Source: DHVE2 group archaeon
GTDB lineage: Archaea; Thermoplasmatota; Thermoplasmata; Thermoplasmatales; Aciduliprofundaceae
Length of the DNA stretch: 13,648 nucleotides
Assembly (NCBI GenBank): GCA_015520975.1
Contig: WAOZ01000192.1
Location: forward strand, 1-13,648
Direction of reading: 5' to 3'
Shown here piece after piece: positions 1 through 6,841 of the stretch (its first letter is position 1; the number at the start of each line of letters is the position of its first letter). A program made the position numbers and the translations under genes. Below the pieces are notes generated by a model. That model was not told the DNA's origin. It searched no databases and was given only the letters and a program-made list of their open reading frames with translations.

Positions 1-69
1 AAAAGGTTGTGGACAACATTAGCCACGCGCCATAATCACAAAACGTCTGTGATACCAACACTTCACTGA
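1..69 (+). other. Possible 3' tail of a rightward reading frame entering from the left edge
   Basis: Plus frame 1 is open from the first base to a TGA at 67-69, reading about 22 residues that include RLWTTLATRHNHKTS. The stop is followed by a small hairpin (74-77 pairing with 82-85) and a T-rich stretch, as expected after the end of a rightward gene. A second inverted repeat, ATCACA at 35-40 and TGTGAT at 48-53, lies inside this tail. I do not recognise the peptide. It could be the end of a real gene, possibly a transposase, or chance, because 22 open codons are weak evidence on their own. Confidence 0.2.
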
Positions 70-73
70 CAAG

Positions 74-101
74 TCCCACAAGGGATTGTTATTTATTTTT
101 T
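74..101 (+). terminator. Candidate rightward terminator (short hairpin plus T-rich run)
   Basis: TCCC at 74-77 can pair with GGGA at 82-85 around a four-base loop, followed by a T-rich stretch at 86-101. Archaeal termination needs little more than a T-rich run. It would stop transcription coming from the left edge. It overlaps the 3' end of the leftward gene that ends at 89. Confidence 0.25.
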
Positions 102-613
102 AATTTGCTTTTGTGTTTTGTGTTAACCTGTTTCTTGTATTTCACGATTTCCCTGTTCAATTCCTCAGAGAATTTTTTCGTAATGATATAATTTGATAGC
201 AAAAACAACGGTGTTAAGACGGATATACCTATGCCCCCTTCCGTTATATAATCCCACTGCATCTGATTCGGCAGTCTCTCTATGACCATTAGACTGACCC
301 CGGGCTCTACAATTATCATCACATTTCCGCGCGTGGACAGGTGGAACATTATGACCGCATTTCCACTTCCAGTTTCATTTATTATTGTTTTGTAAGGGCC
401 ATCGTACCAGAAAGAATATTTGATAATCACACTCCATTTACCCTCTGTTTGTATCACAAGTCTGTGGTCCCCTGAATGCATATAAAAAATATCCTTTCCT
501 GAAAACGGTTTAATAAAGATATTCTCATCGCTGGGTGAGGAAAAACCGTAGAAGAAAAACATACCCGCAATCATTAGCGCGGCAAACAATATCACCGGGA
601 TTTTATAAATCAT
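89..613 (-). CDS. Small membrane protein with an extracytoplasmic domain, last gene of the ABC operon
   Basis: No family recognised; 174 residues. A hydrophobic N-terminal segment (about residues 4-24) is followed by roughly 100 polar residues with beta-type alternation and one N-x-T sequon. A second hydrophobic segment (about 125-145) leads to a very lysine-rich tail ending KSKLKNK. The positive tail suggests a cytoplasmic C-terminus, so the middle domain would lie outside the cell between two helices; alternatively the first segment is a cleaved signal. The ATG at 613 is well supported: an AGGAGGTG Shine-Dalgarno lies just upstream, and the start overlaps the permease stop as ATGA. It is therefore translated together with the ABC permease and is probably an accessory subunit of that transporter (inference). 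The role is unknown. Confidence 0.75.
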   Translation of the reverse strand: MIYKIPVILFAALMIAGMFFFYGFSSPSDENIFIKPFSGKDIFYMHSGDHRLVIQTEGKWSVIIKYSFWYDGPYKTIINETGSGNAVIMFHLSTRGNVMIIVEPGVSLMVIERLPNQMQWDYITEGGIGISVLTPLFLLSNYIITKKFSEELNREIVKYKKQVNTKHKSKLKNK

Positions 614-1248
614 AGGTCACACCTCCTGTAAATTATATACGAAGCGACTAAGAATACAGTACCTGCAATTGTTGATGGCACATATCCACTCCACACAGGA
701 GCATTCGGCGGAAAGTTTATACTGCTATTCGAAACGATTATATCCACTATGAAAAGAATAACCACGCCGATTATCACACCTATGTTTTTACGCATCATAA
801 CTGCAAAAAACACCAGCAGATTGTATGTGTAAAATACCATAAGGAACAGAGATGCAAGCATCAGCATAAAGCCACTTACGGAAAAATATCCGTAAATAAT
901 AATTGAAAATGAGACATAAAACGCTGAAAACACCATATATATAAACAGGTATCCACCTGTGTACTTTGAGAGAAATATTTCTGTACGTGTGAACGGTAAT
1001 GTGTGCTCAAATAGATGCTGCGAACTCTCAAACGGAAAAGTGAAGAGTGTCATAACCACATACATCTCAAACAGAAAACTGACCAGTGCCATATCTTCGT
1101 AAGGAGTTTCTGCGCATAGAAAACCACATGCTGTATCTGTGTGAAAAGAGTAGAGATTTACCAGATACATAAAGCCCATAAACACAGCCCATATATACGA
1201 ATTCGCAAAATTATTCAGATACCATTTCAGCAACTTCCTCAAAGACAT
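610..1248 (-). CDS. ABC-2-type transporter permease, six predicted helices
   Basis: About 212 residues with six hydrophobic segments at roughly 17-35, 53-73, 97-120, 126-150, 155-173 and 190-207. The sequence LPFTRTEIFLSKY after the second segment resembles the cytoplasmic LPxsRxExxxxK element typical of ABC-2 permeases, where the ATPase docks. The gene starts inside the 3' end of the ATPase gene (overlap about 38 nt) and its stop overlaps the next start by 4 nt, so the two subunits are clearly coupled. The start is not certain: ATG at 1248 is chosen, GTG at 1251 is possible, and the GGTG upstream is unusually close to either. A single six-helix permease of this size probably works as a homodimer with two ATPase copies. 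Substrate and direction cannot be read from sequence, but ABC-2 systems are mostly exporters. Confidence 0.8.
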   Translation of the reverse strand: MSLRKLLKWYLNNFANSYIWAVFMGFMYLVNLYSFHTDTACGFLCAETPYEDMALVSFLFEMYVVMTLFTFPFESSQHLFEHTLPFTRTEIFLSKYTGGYLFIYMVFSAFYVSFSIIIYGYFSVSGFMLMLASLFLMVFYTYNLLVFFAVMMRKNIGVIIGVVILFIVDIIVSNSSINFPPNAPVWSGYVPSTIAGTVFLVASYIIYRRCDL

Positions 1249-2008
1249 CACCCAGTGTTTTTCTCATCACATTTATATCTTTCACATCTTCCCGCACATA
1301 TTCATTTAAAGACTCTGTTATGATTTCCGTGCCATCTTTCATTCTTATCCTGTATTTCTTTTCTTTTAAAATCTCCGCAATATCTTTATCCATTATAATT
1401 TTTCCATTAATAATGAACACAACCCTCGACGCTATTTTCTCCACATTCTCAAGTATGTGCGTGCTCAGCAGTATCGCAGAATCATGCGATTTCTTATTCA
1501 GCATTTTAAGCACTCTGGCACGCCAGATAGGATCCAGATTCGCCGTGGGCTCATCCAATATTATAAGATCTGTATTCGCAGTCATAACCAAACTCAATGC
1601 CAGTTTCTGAAGCATACCGGCAGATAATGCGCCTATCTTACGTTCCCAGGCGTACATGTTCAATTCTGATAAATAATTATAAATCTCCTCCTTAGGTATC
1701 TTTTTCACCTCAGCCACAAAATTCACCAAATCTCTAACCTTTATGTTCCGCGGAAAATTGGGTTTCTCCGGTAAGTACGCTATTCTGTTTCTGTATCCTG
1801 GCTTCTCACCCAATACTCTAATTGAGCCGGATGTGGGGCGAACCAATCCCAGCACTATCTTTATGAATGTGGTTTTACCCGCGCCGTTGGGTCCTATCAG
1901 CGCTGTAATTCGTGAATTTATATTTAAAGTAATATCGTCTAAAGCCACCACGCGACCGTAAATCGTGCGGTAAACTTTCTTTAGCTCCTTCGCTTCAATA
2001 TAACCCAT
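1211..2008 (-). CDS. ABC transporter ATP-binding protein
   Basis: A 265-residue cytoplasmic ATPase with all core ABC motifs: Walker A GPNGAGKTT (39-47), a Q-loop region reading LPEKPNF (79-85) with Glu where many ABC ATPases have Gln, signature LSAGM (128-132), Walker B LIILDEP with D-loop NLDP (148-160), and the switch histidine in STH (184). The LPE and LSAGM variants are common among ATPases paired with ABC-2 permeases. About 60 residues follow the H-loop and form a short C-terminal extension. The start is taken at ATG 2008, which has AGGTG upstream at good spacing; a GTG at 2026 is possible but has no better site. It overlaps the preceding gene by 28 nt and the permease by about 38 nt. 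It powers the transporter formed with the 610-1248 permease. Confidence 0.93.
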   Translation of the reverse strand: MGYIEAKELKKVYRTIYGRVVALDDITLNINSRITALIGPNGAGKTTFIKIVLGLVRPTSGSIRVLGEKPGYRNRIAYLPEKPNFPRNIKVRDLVNFVAEVKKIPKEEIYNYLSELNMYAWERKIGALSAGMLQKLALSLVMTANTDLIILDEPTANLDPIWRARVLKMLNKKSHDSAILLSTHILENVEKIASRVVFIINGKIIMDKDIAEILKEKKYRIRMKDGTEIITESLNEYVREDVKDINVMRKTLGDVFEEVAEMVSE

Positions 2009-2958
2009 CCTGCCACACCTGCGCACAGTATTACCGCCGGTATGATTATGATGCTCCAGTCAAATCCGTTGTTCAGATTAAATATATTCGTATCTCTCAG
2101 CACAACACCAATCGGAGCCACGAACCCAAGTTTCTTTATCACAACATCGTCTATCCAGGTTCCAACTATCAAGAGGCCGCTCTTACCATCATAGATCATC
2201 CCCAGTTCCGTGAGATCATTAAACATGCTGGTCCAGCCACCGAACGCACCTTCAAGATTTGAGATATATATGGCTAGATCCTTTTTCAGTTCATTCGCAT
2301 ATTCAAGCGATGTGGAATTGTATGTAGCCCCGGTCATAACGAAATTATCGTCGAATTTTCTTTTTTTGTAAGACACATCTACAGGATAATTATATTCTAT
2401 AGTGATTCCACGCGGAGTTATATTCGTTATGTTTGAGAGATAGAACGGCTGTGCACCCGGAAAGTTCTGTATATTCACACCATCTGTCATCGTGACATTC
2501 CATATTACATCATCCTGCAGAATCATCCACATATGCACGATTCCCGGCTCATCCGCTAACGCCCTCTTTGCGACATTTATCTTTACATACTTTATCTCAT
2601 CATAGTACATTTTATCCAGTTCCTGTGGCAATCCACCCCACGGCTCATTATTACCTGTATCCAGAAGATGAATATGGATGCGTATCTTGAATGTGGCTAT
2701 ATTCCCTTCCAATTTCACTATTCTCCACACCATATAACTTCCATTTACATCGGATCTGTTGTCCATTCCAAGATAATAATTGGTGTTGTTCCACCTGATT
2801 ACAAAATCTCCCGCTACGGTGTAATTTGCATATGCACCAACTTTAATCCAGAACGGTATCTCATCTGCCCTAGTTCGCACAGGTACGTACGCACCCGCAC
2901 ACACCGACGATGCCAAAAATAAAAATATTAAAAGTATAGAGACAATGCTTTTCTTCAT
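1981..2958 (-). CDS. Secreted, C-terminally anchored surface protein rich in N-glycosylation sequons
   Basis: No family recognised; 325 residues. A Sec-type signal (MKKS followed by a hydrophobic stretch to about residue 18, plausible cleavage after AGA near residue 23) precedes about 275 extracytoplasmic residues. A hydrophobic helix near the C-terminus (IIIIPAVILCAGVAGWVIL) ends in KRRS. This is a type I topology: domain outside, short basic tail inside. Seven N-x-S/T sequons are visible (NNT, NRS, NGS, NVT, two NIT, NST), fitting an S-layer-type glycosylated exterior protein. The only cysteines seen are in the signal and the C-terminal helix. ATG at 2958 has a GGGTGA site upstream and lies 15 nt after the stop of the preceding secreted gene; its end overlaps the ABC ATPase start. 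It may be a substrate-binding or receptor component of the transporter (inference from operon position). Confidence 0.8.
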   Translation of the reverse strand: MKKSIVSILLIFLFLASSVCAGAYVPVRTRADEIPFWIKVGAYANYTVAGDFVIRWNNTNYYLGMDNRSDVNGSYMVWRIVKLEGNIATFKIRIHIHLLDTGNNEPWGGLPQELDKMYYDEIKYVKINVAKRALADEPGIVHMWMILQDDVIWNVTMTDGVNIQNFPGAQPFYLSNITNITPRGITIEYNYPVDVSYKKRKFDDNFVMTGATYNSTSLEYANELKKDLAIYISNLEGAFGGWTSMFNDLTELGMIYDGKSGLLIVGTWIDDVVIKKLGFVAPIGVVLRDTNIFNLNNGFDWSIIIIPAVILCAGVAGWVILKRRS

Positions 2959-2973
2959 CCAACATCACCCGGT

Positions 2974-3454
2974 TTATGTTATCGAGCCTGATGGTGTATC
3001 ACTGACACTAGATATATAATCCTTTTCATTCAAAGGATCCCAACCACCATTAAAGGACACTCCCCATACCCAAACACGTGTAGCGCCAAAAACCAATTTC
3101 CCAGAAGAATCATATCTTTCTATACCCTTAACTTTCAATCCAATATCACCGCCATATATTTTTTCATCTTCATTTACTCCGTAGAATTCAATTACACCTG
3201 TTTTATAGTGCTCTGATAGAATTCCATTTGAAAGATAGGCTTCTCCCATACCTTCGTGAGCAATACCACTAGGACCAGGTACGCTCCCCAGAATGCCACC
3301 AGTGGTAGATACCCCAGTTATCTTCCCGACATAGATGCCATCAGTAGCGTTTCTGGTCTCGCTCACTGTGGTTGCCATGGCTATACCCCGGTATCAGCAC
3401 TGCCAACAATACGAGTCCTATAATATATATTATTGCTTTTCCCCTTTTACGCAT
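2974..3454 (-). pseudogene. Small secreted protein gene with an apparent one-base frameshift at its signal peptide
   Basis: The 3' part is an open frame of 134 residues from ATG 3378. Upstream, in another frame, ATG 3454 begins a textbook signal peptide: MRKRGKAIIYIIGL and then VLLAVLIPG. It has a GGAG site six bases ahead and a TATA-like box beyond. The two frames meet at a run of four G on the minus strand (3389-3386). Removing one G gives VLLAVLIPGIAMATTV, with an AMA cleavage site exactly before the mature domain, and a total of 159 codons. As written, the first frame instead ends at a stop about 37 codons in. The mature part (about 133 residues) has no cysteine, one NAT sequon, and no family I recognise. 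Possible explanations are a sequencing error, a genuine recent mutation or phase variation, or translation from ATG 3378 without a signal. Confidence 0.7.
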
Positions 3455-3460
3455 TTATAT

Positions 3461-3464
3461 CTCC
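3461..3464 (-). promoter_or_regulatory. Shine-Dalgarno deciding the upstream start of the frameshifted gene
   Basis: GGAG on the minus strand, six bases before ATG 3454. It shows that the signal-peptide frame, not ATG 3378, is the intended beginning of the gene. Confidence 0.6.
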
Positions 3465-3486
3465 AAAAGAGCAAATATATTTCAAG

Positions 3487-3494
3487 TATATAAA
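3487..3494 (-). promoter_or_regulatory. TATA-like box for the five-gene ABC operon
   Basis: TTTATATA on the minus strand, preceded by AAGA. Its centre is about 27 nt upstream of the GGAG at 3464, which predicts a very short leader of about 10 nt carrying that ribosome site before ATG 3454. No other promoter-like site is evident within the operon, whose later genes overlap. Confidence 0.5.
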
Positions 3495-3601
3495 TCTTAT
3501 CCTAATGGCTTGTAAAAATGCGTCCAATAACATTTCATATCACTTTCTACAAAGTTTATAATTTTACATCAGCCTAAAATTTAATTTTCACAAACATTAA
3601 T

Positions 3602-3613
3602 GGCAAAAATGCC
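3602..3613. repeat. Short inverted repeat next to the nitrilase promoter
   Basis: GGCA, four A, then TGCC: perfect 4-bp arms immediately upstream of the TATA-like box at about 3618-3626. It could be an operator half-site pair, but arms this short occur often by chance. Confidence 0.15.
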
Positions 3614-3617
3614 GTAA

Positions 3618-3626
3618 GAATTAAAT
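3618..3626 (+). promoter_or_regulatory. TATA-like box of the nitrilase gene
   Basis: AGAATTAAATCC surrounds the box. Its centre is about 25 nt before ATG 3648 and only about 19 nt before ATG 3642, so a leaderless start at 3648 is favoured. The same AAGAATTAAATC string serves as the pus10 box at 12129-12140. Confidence 0.5.
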
Positions 3627-3647
3627 CCACTGAACAGATATATGTGT

Positions 3648-4415
3648 ATGCGCATTCTTCTGGCTCAGACAAAACCTTCGTATGATGCGGAAAAAAATAT
3701 AGAAAAACTCAAGAAAATTGTGAAAAACAAAAAAGCGGATCTGTACATTTTTCCAGAGCTGTATCTCACGGGGTATCTCATTCGCGATAAAATTATGGAA
3801 AAAGCCATGCCGAGGAATGCAAAAATTTTCCAAGAGATTGAGAGAATTGCAGATGATAAAATCGTGGTCTTCGGCTTTCCGGAGTACGATAACGGTGTTC
3901 TCTACAACTCCGCTGCGGTTATATTTGATGGCAGTACCCATATTGCAAGAAAAATATATCTTCCGAATTTTGGGCCATTCGAGGAATTGCTGTACTTCAA
4001 ACCGGGAAATGATATATCCGTATTCAAAACACCTTACGGAAAAATAGGTGTGCAGATATGCTATGACATATTTTTCCCGGAAATTGCGAAAATACAGGCT
4101 TTAAAAGGTGCGGAGCTCATCATAAATATATCGGCGAGCCCCATTACCTCACGAGCTATGTTTGAAACTCTAATTCCGGCTCGCGCAATCGAAAATACCG
4201 TATTTTTTGCCTATGTAAACTGGGCAGGTATGATGCGCACGATGGAATTCTGGGGAGGGTCTCGGGTTGTATCTCCGAGAGGCAGAACTCTCGCAAAACT
4301 ACCATATTTTGAAGAGCACACAGAAATCGTTGAAATTGATATGCGGGAGATTAAAATCGCCAGAAATTTGAGGCCCACACTCAGGGATACCAGAAAGGAG
4401 TTTTTCAATCTTTAA
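3648..4415 (+). CDS. Carbon-nitrogen hydrolase (nitrilase superfamily amidohydrolase)
   Basis: A 255-residue protein covering the whole CN-hydrolase fold. The catalytic set is visible: Glu37 in FPELYLTG, Lys102 in RKIYLPNF, the second Glu at 112, and nucleophile Cys138 in VQICYDIFFPE. Family members hydrolyse amides or transfer amide nitrogen (omega-amidase, N-carbamoyl hydrolase, deaminated-glutathione amidase and similar) in the cytoplasm. Substrate cannot be assigned from motifs alone. Two in-frame ATGs exist (3642 and 3648); 3648 fits the promoter spacing and begins MRILLAQ, the usual start of the fold. It is monocistronic, divergent from the ABC operon, and overlaps the kinase gene tail-to-tail by 11 nt. 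The short length matches compact archaeal and bacterial single-domain members. Confidence 0.92.
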   Translation: MRILLAQTKPSYDAEKNIEKLKKIVKNKKADLYIFPELYLTGYLIRDKIMEKAMPRNAKIFQEIERIADDKIVVFGFPEYDNGVLYNSAAVIFDGSTHIARKIYLPNFGPFEELLYFKPGNDISVFKTPYGKIGVQICYDIFFPEIAKIQALKGAELIINISASPITSRAMFETLIPARAIENTVFFAYVNWAGMMRTMEFWGGSRVVSPRGRTLAKLPYFEEHTEIVEIDMREIKIARNLRPTLRDTRKEFFNL

Positions 4416-5199
4416 AAAGCAAGTGCATCTTTGAATACAGTTCGTCCCTGGGCATGGGATGTCGGGCACCCATATATCTCACAGTGTGCGCAGCAGCTGT
4501 TATTCCGAGACGCAGACATGTTTCTATGTCCTCTCCCTCCAGATATCCCAGTAAAAATCCTGATACAAAGGAATCACCTGCACCGGTGGTATCTACAACA
4601 TCTAAAACACCGCGCTTTATAACAATATTGCGATATCTGGCACCGCCACCATTGAGCATAACCACGGCATTTTCCGGTTTACCCTGTCGAATCCATTCGT
4701 CCTCATTTAGAAAAACAATATCCGCGCGAGCATTGTAGGTTCCATCCACAGATACGCCTATTCCCTGATTCCGACAAAACTCCACCAAATCCGGATGATC
4801 AGCGGATATGTGCACAAAATCAAAATTTCCAACATATTCAAAATCAATCTCTCTTTTTAAATTGGCGCCGGGATATTTTATCATTCGCTTATCTTCACCT
4901 GCAGATATGACAACGGCATACCCTGTTTTCATACCACTGATTATTTTCACTCCACGCGTATCTATGCCATACCGAGCCATCCTGCGCAGATGCTGTTTTC
5001 CATATTCATCATCGCCCACAGCCCCCAGAAAACCAACATCGAAGCCCAGAATAGCAAGATACTCTGCAACATTGCTCGCGGCGCCTCCAAGGCCCACATA
5101 GAAGTCCTTTGCAACGAATTTTTCGTGTTTTGCGGGAAATCTCGAAACTCTGAATATGAAATCAACGCTGAGATTGCCCACGCACAGAACTCTTTTCAT
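4405..5199 (-). CDS. PfkB-family carbohydrate/nucleoside kinase
   Basis: A 264-residue ribokinase-like kinase. It opens with the substrate region GNLSVDF, followed by GLGGAASNVAEYLAILG (about 36-52), the PfkB signature 1 area with the conserved di-glycine and Asn. Signature 2, VDTTGAGDSF (202-211), carries the catalytic base Asp209 and the anion hole. It transfers phosphate from ATP to a sugar or nucleoside hydroxyl; ribose, fructose-6-phosphate, adenosine/cytidine or ketodeoxygluconate-type substrates are all possible. At 264 residues it is somewhat shorter than the roughly 300 typical of the family, the lid region apparently being compact. The start at 5199 is supported by a TATA-like box 26-27 nt upstream and no Shine-Dalgarno, so the mRNA is probably leaderless. 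It faces away from the DUF998-like gene and overlaps the nitrilase gene at its 3' end. Confidence 0.9.
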   Translation of the reverse strand: MKRVLCVGNLSVDFIFRVSRFPAKHEKFVAKDFYVGLGGAASNVAEYLAILGFDVGFLGAVGDDEYGKQHLRRMARYGIDTRGVKIISGMKTGYAVVISAGEDKRMIKYPGANLKREIDFEYVGNFDFVHISADHPDLVEFCRNQGIGVSVDGTYNARADIVFLNEDEWIRQGKPENAVVMLNGGGARYRNIVIKRGVLDVVDTTGAGDSFVSGFLLGYLEGEDIETCLRLGITAAAHTVRYMGARHPMPRDELYSKMHLLFKD

Positions 5200-5221
5200 A
5201 ACGAATTAAATGCGCATCAGA

Positions 5222-5229
5222 ATAATAAA
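5222..5229 (-). promoter_or_regulatory. TATA-like box of the PfkB kinase
   Basis: TTTATTAT on the minus strand, centred 26.5 nt upstream of the A of ATG 5199. This spacing places the transcription start on the start codon. Confidence 0.5.
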
Positions 5230-5263
5230 ATTTTCCTGAGTGTATGCGTGCGATGCAACTACA

Positions 5264-5271
5264 TTTAAGTA
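5264..5271 (+). promoter_or_regulatory. TATA-like box of the DUF998-like gene
   Basis: TTTAAGTA, centred 26.5 nt before ATG 5294. It argues for 5294 as a leaderless start rather than the in-frame ATG at 5240, which lies upstream of the box and could not be on this transcript. Confidence 0.55.
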
Positions 5272-5293
5272 TGCAAACATAATTAAAGAAGAT

Positions 5294-5863
5294 ATGATCA
5301 AATCACGAAAAATCCTGATATGTGTGAGTTTTTTCATACCCGTTGTTTTAATTGTGTTTCTCGCCATAGCAATTTCATTCAATCCATGGTTTTCATTTAC
5401 AAAAAATGCGCTGAGTGATTTGGGAAGTTCAAAGGCACAATATCCTTTCATATTTAACTCCATGCTGATACTCATAGCCGCCATGGGAGTTATGTTCTCT
5501 GCATCCTTCTATGCATGGGCAAAAACCAGCTGCGAAAAAATATCTGCGTGTATAGTATGCGGAGCCATGATATCACTGGCATTCGTGGGCATATTCCCCG
5601 AGGAAACTGCGTTTCATTTCCCTGCCGCTTTTTCATTTTATATTCTTTCAGGCGTCGGAGCGCTGGTCTACGCATCGGGTGTATGGAGAGAAAATAAAAT
5701 CCTTGCAATTTTCGCGTTCACCGTATTGCCCGCAACGATTCTCGCATTTTTGCTATCTCCATTCAGAGGTATAGCCATCCCGGAGCTCATAGGTGCTTCG
5801 TTCATAATAGGATGGATTCTGGCAATCGCGGTATTTATCTTGAATACGGATCGGATATTCTAA
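5294..5863 (+). CDS. DUF998-like multi-pass membrane protein
   Basis: A 189-residue integral membrane protein with about six hydrophobic segments. Near the N-terminus it carries NPWFSFTKNALSDLGSS between the first two helices, resembling the W-x-x-N-x-(I/L)-S-D-L-G element that marks DUF998 proteins. A second polar stretch, FPEETAFHFPAAF, contains acidic and histidine residues near the membrane face, also usual in this group. The biochemical function of the family is not established. The start is set by the promoter (see the box at 5264), giving MIKSRKILICVSF, a basic N-terminus before the first helix. It stands alone, divergent from the PfkB kinase, and its 3' end overlaps the nucleotidyltransferase-cupin gene by 29 nt. 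Confidence 0.75.
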   Translation: MIKSRKILICVSFFIPVVLIVFLAIAISFNPWFSFTKNALSDLGSSKAQYPFIFNSMLILIAAMGVMFSASFYAWAKTSCEKISACIVCGAMISLAFVGIFPEETAFHFPAAFSFYILSGVGALVYASGVWRENKILAIFAFTVLPATILAFLLSPFRGIAIPELIGASFIIGWILAIAVFILNTDRIF

Positions 5864-6839
5864 CGGTATCCTCCGCATGCGGTGTGGAATACTCGTAGAG
5901 CATCATATTCTCGCTGGCGATTATTCTGTGTTTCATCCCCGGCTCAATGCGCACCACATCGCCCTTCTTAACGGCTATTTTCCTACCATCTATTTCAATA
6001 AAGCCCGTTCCAAACTTGATGTGCATAGTCTCATCTTTGCGGGGATGATAATGCAGCGAAGTCTCATAGCCCTTTTTCAGATACAGCTCTTTCACCATGT
6101 ATTTTTCCGTGAGAACCACCATTTTCTCATAGCCCCACGGTTTGTCCTCTTTATTCCTGTACTCTTCCCTCACCCTTTCAAGGTCTTTCATACTGTCCAC
6201 ACTCTGCCAGAACACATTATCCTCTCTGAAAATGTACGCTCTGCGCATCTCCGCTATGAGAGGGAATACCGTTCTCTCTACCGCCTTATCGGAGTACTCC
6301 CTATTGAAATACTCATACGCCTCTCTTTTTATGTAATACACACCTGCATTTATGTAGTAATCCAGAAGCGGTTTTTCACGGAACGAAAGAATCAGGTTGT
6401 CCTTGAAATCTATTATTCCGTAAGGAGAACGCATCCGCGTTATGGCTATCGTGAGAAGCGCGTCTCTGTTAAGCTGAGCAAATCGTATCATTTCGCGTAT
6501 GTTGAAATCCGCAACAACATCCCCGTTTCTGACCACCGCATCCTCATCCAATTCATTGAAACAGTTTTTCAGCGCGAACAATGTTCCCTGCGGTTTGTCC
6601 TCCACGAGATAGTTTATTTTAACCCCGTTCCATACATCGCCGTATCTGTCTCTGATTTTCCCCCACAGATATCCCACCAGAAGATAAACCTCATCTATAC
6701 CCGCGTATTTCAGGTCAAGTATCTGTTTATCAAGAATAGTGTAATTTTCCTTTATTTCCACCAGCGGCTTCGGCACCTCATCCGTTATGGGTTTGAGGCG
6801 CTTGCCGTATCCTCCTGCAAGTATCACTCCAACGACCAT
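5835..6839 (-). CDS. Sugar-phosphate nucleotidyltransferase fused to a C-terminal cupin domain
   Basis: A 334-residue two-domain protein. Residues 1 to about 215 form a nucleotidyltransferase: LAGGYGKRL (7-15) binds the nucleotide, VPKPL (22-26) supplies the conserved Lys, RNGDVVAD (104-111) holds the metal-binding Asp, and NAGVY (164-168) lines the sugar site. Residues about 230-334 form a cupin opening with PWGYEK and carrying His263, His265, Glu270 and His304 in positions expected to bind a metal. The PWG opening resembles the isomerase half of mannose-1-phosphate guanylyltransferase/mannose-6-phosphate isomerase enzymes, but the nucleotidyltransferase half looks more like HddC/RmlA-type proteins. 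Sugar and nucleotide are undetermined. ATG 6839 is preferred: AGGAG lies six bases upstream, whereas ATG 6845 directly abuts it. It is the second gene of the operon, 2 nt after the radical SAM stop. Confidence 0.88.
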   Translation of the reverse strand: MVVGVILAGGYGKRLKPITDEVPKPLVEIKENYTILDKQILDLKYAGIDEVYLLVGYLWGKIRDRYGDVWNGVKINYLVEDKPQGTLFALKNCFNELDEDAVVRNGDVVADFNIREMIRFAQLNRDALLTIAITRMRSPYGIIDFKDNLILSFREKPLLDYYINAGVYYIKREAYEYFNREYSDKAVERTVFPLIAEMRRAYIFREDNVFWQSVDSMKDLERVREEYRNKEDKPWGYEKMVVLTEKYMVKELYLKKGYETSLHYHPRKDETMHIKFGTGFIEIDGRKIAVKKGDVVRIEPGMKHRIIASENMMLYEYSTPHAEDTVRISDPYSR

Positions 6840-6841
6840 TT

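Noticed and set aside
1981..2958. Lipoprotein signal on the anchored protein (SSVC near residue 20)
   Set aside because: The residue just before the Cys is Val rather than a small Gly/Ala/Ser, so the lipobox fit is poor. An AGA cleavage site follows directly, and a C-terminal helix already provides an anchor.
3465..3647. Possible small RNA in the longest intergenic region
   Set aside because: Apart from two promoter boxes and one 4-bp inverted repeat, the region is AT-rich and shows no stable stem or GC-rich island of the kind expected for structured RNA in an AT-leaning genome.
5240..5293. Upstream in-frame extension of the DUF998-like protein
   Set aside because: The promoter box at 5264-5271 lies within it, so the extension would not be on the transcript; the residues also do not look like part of the family.
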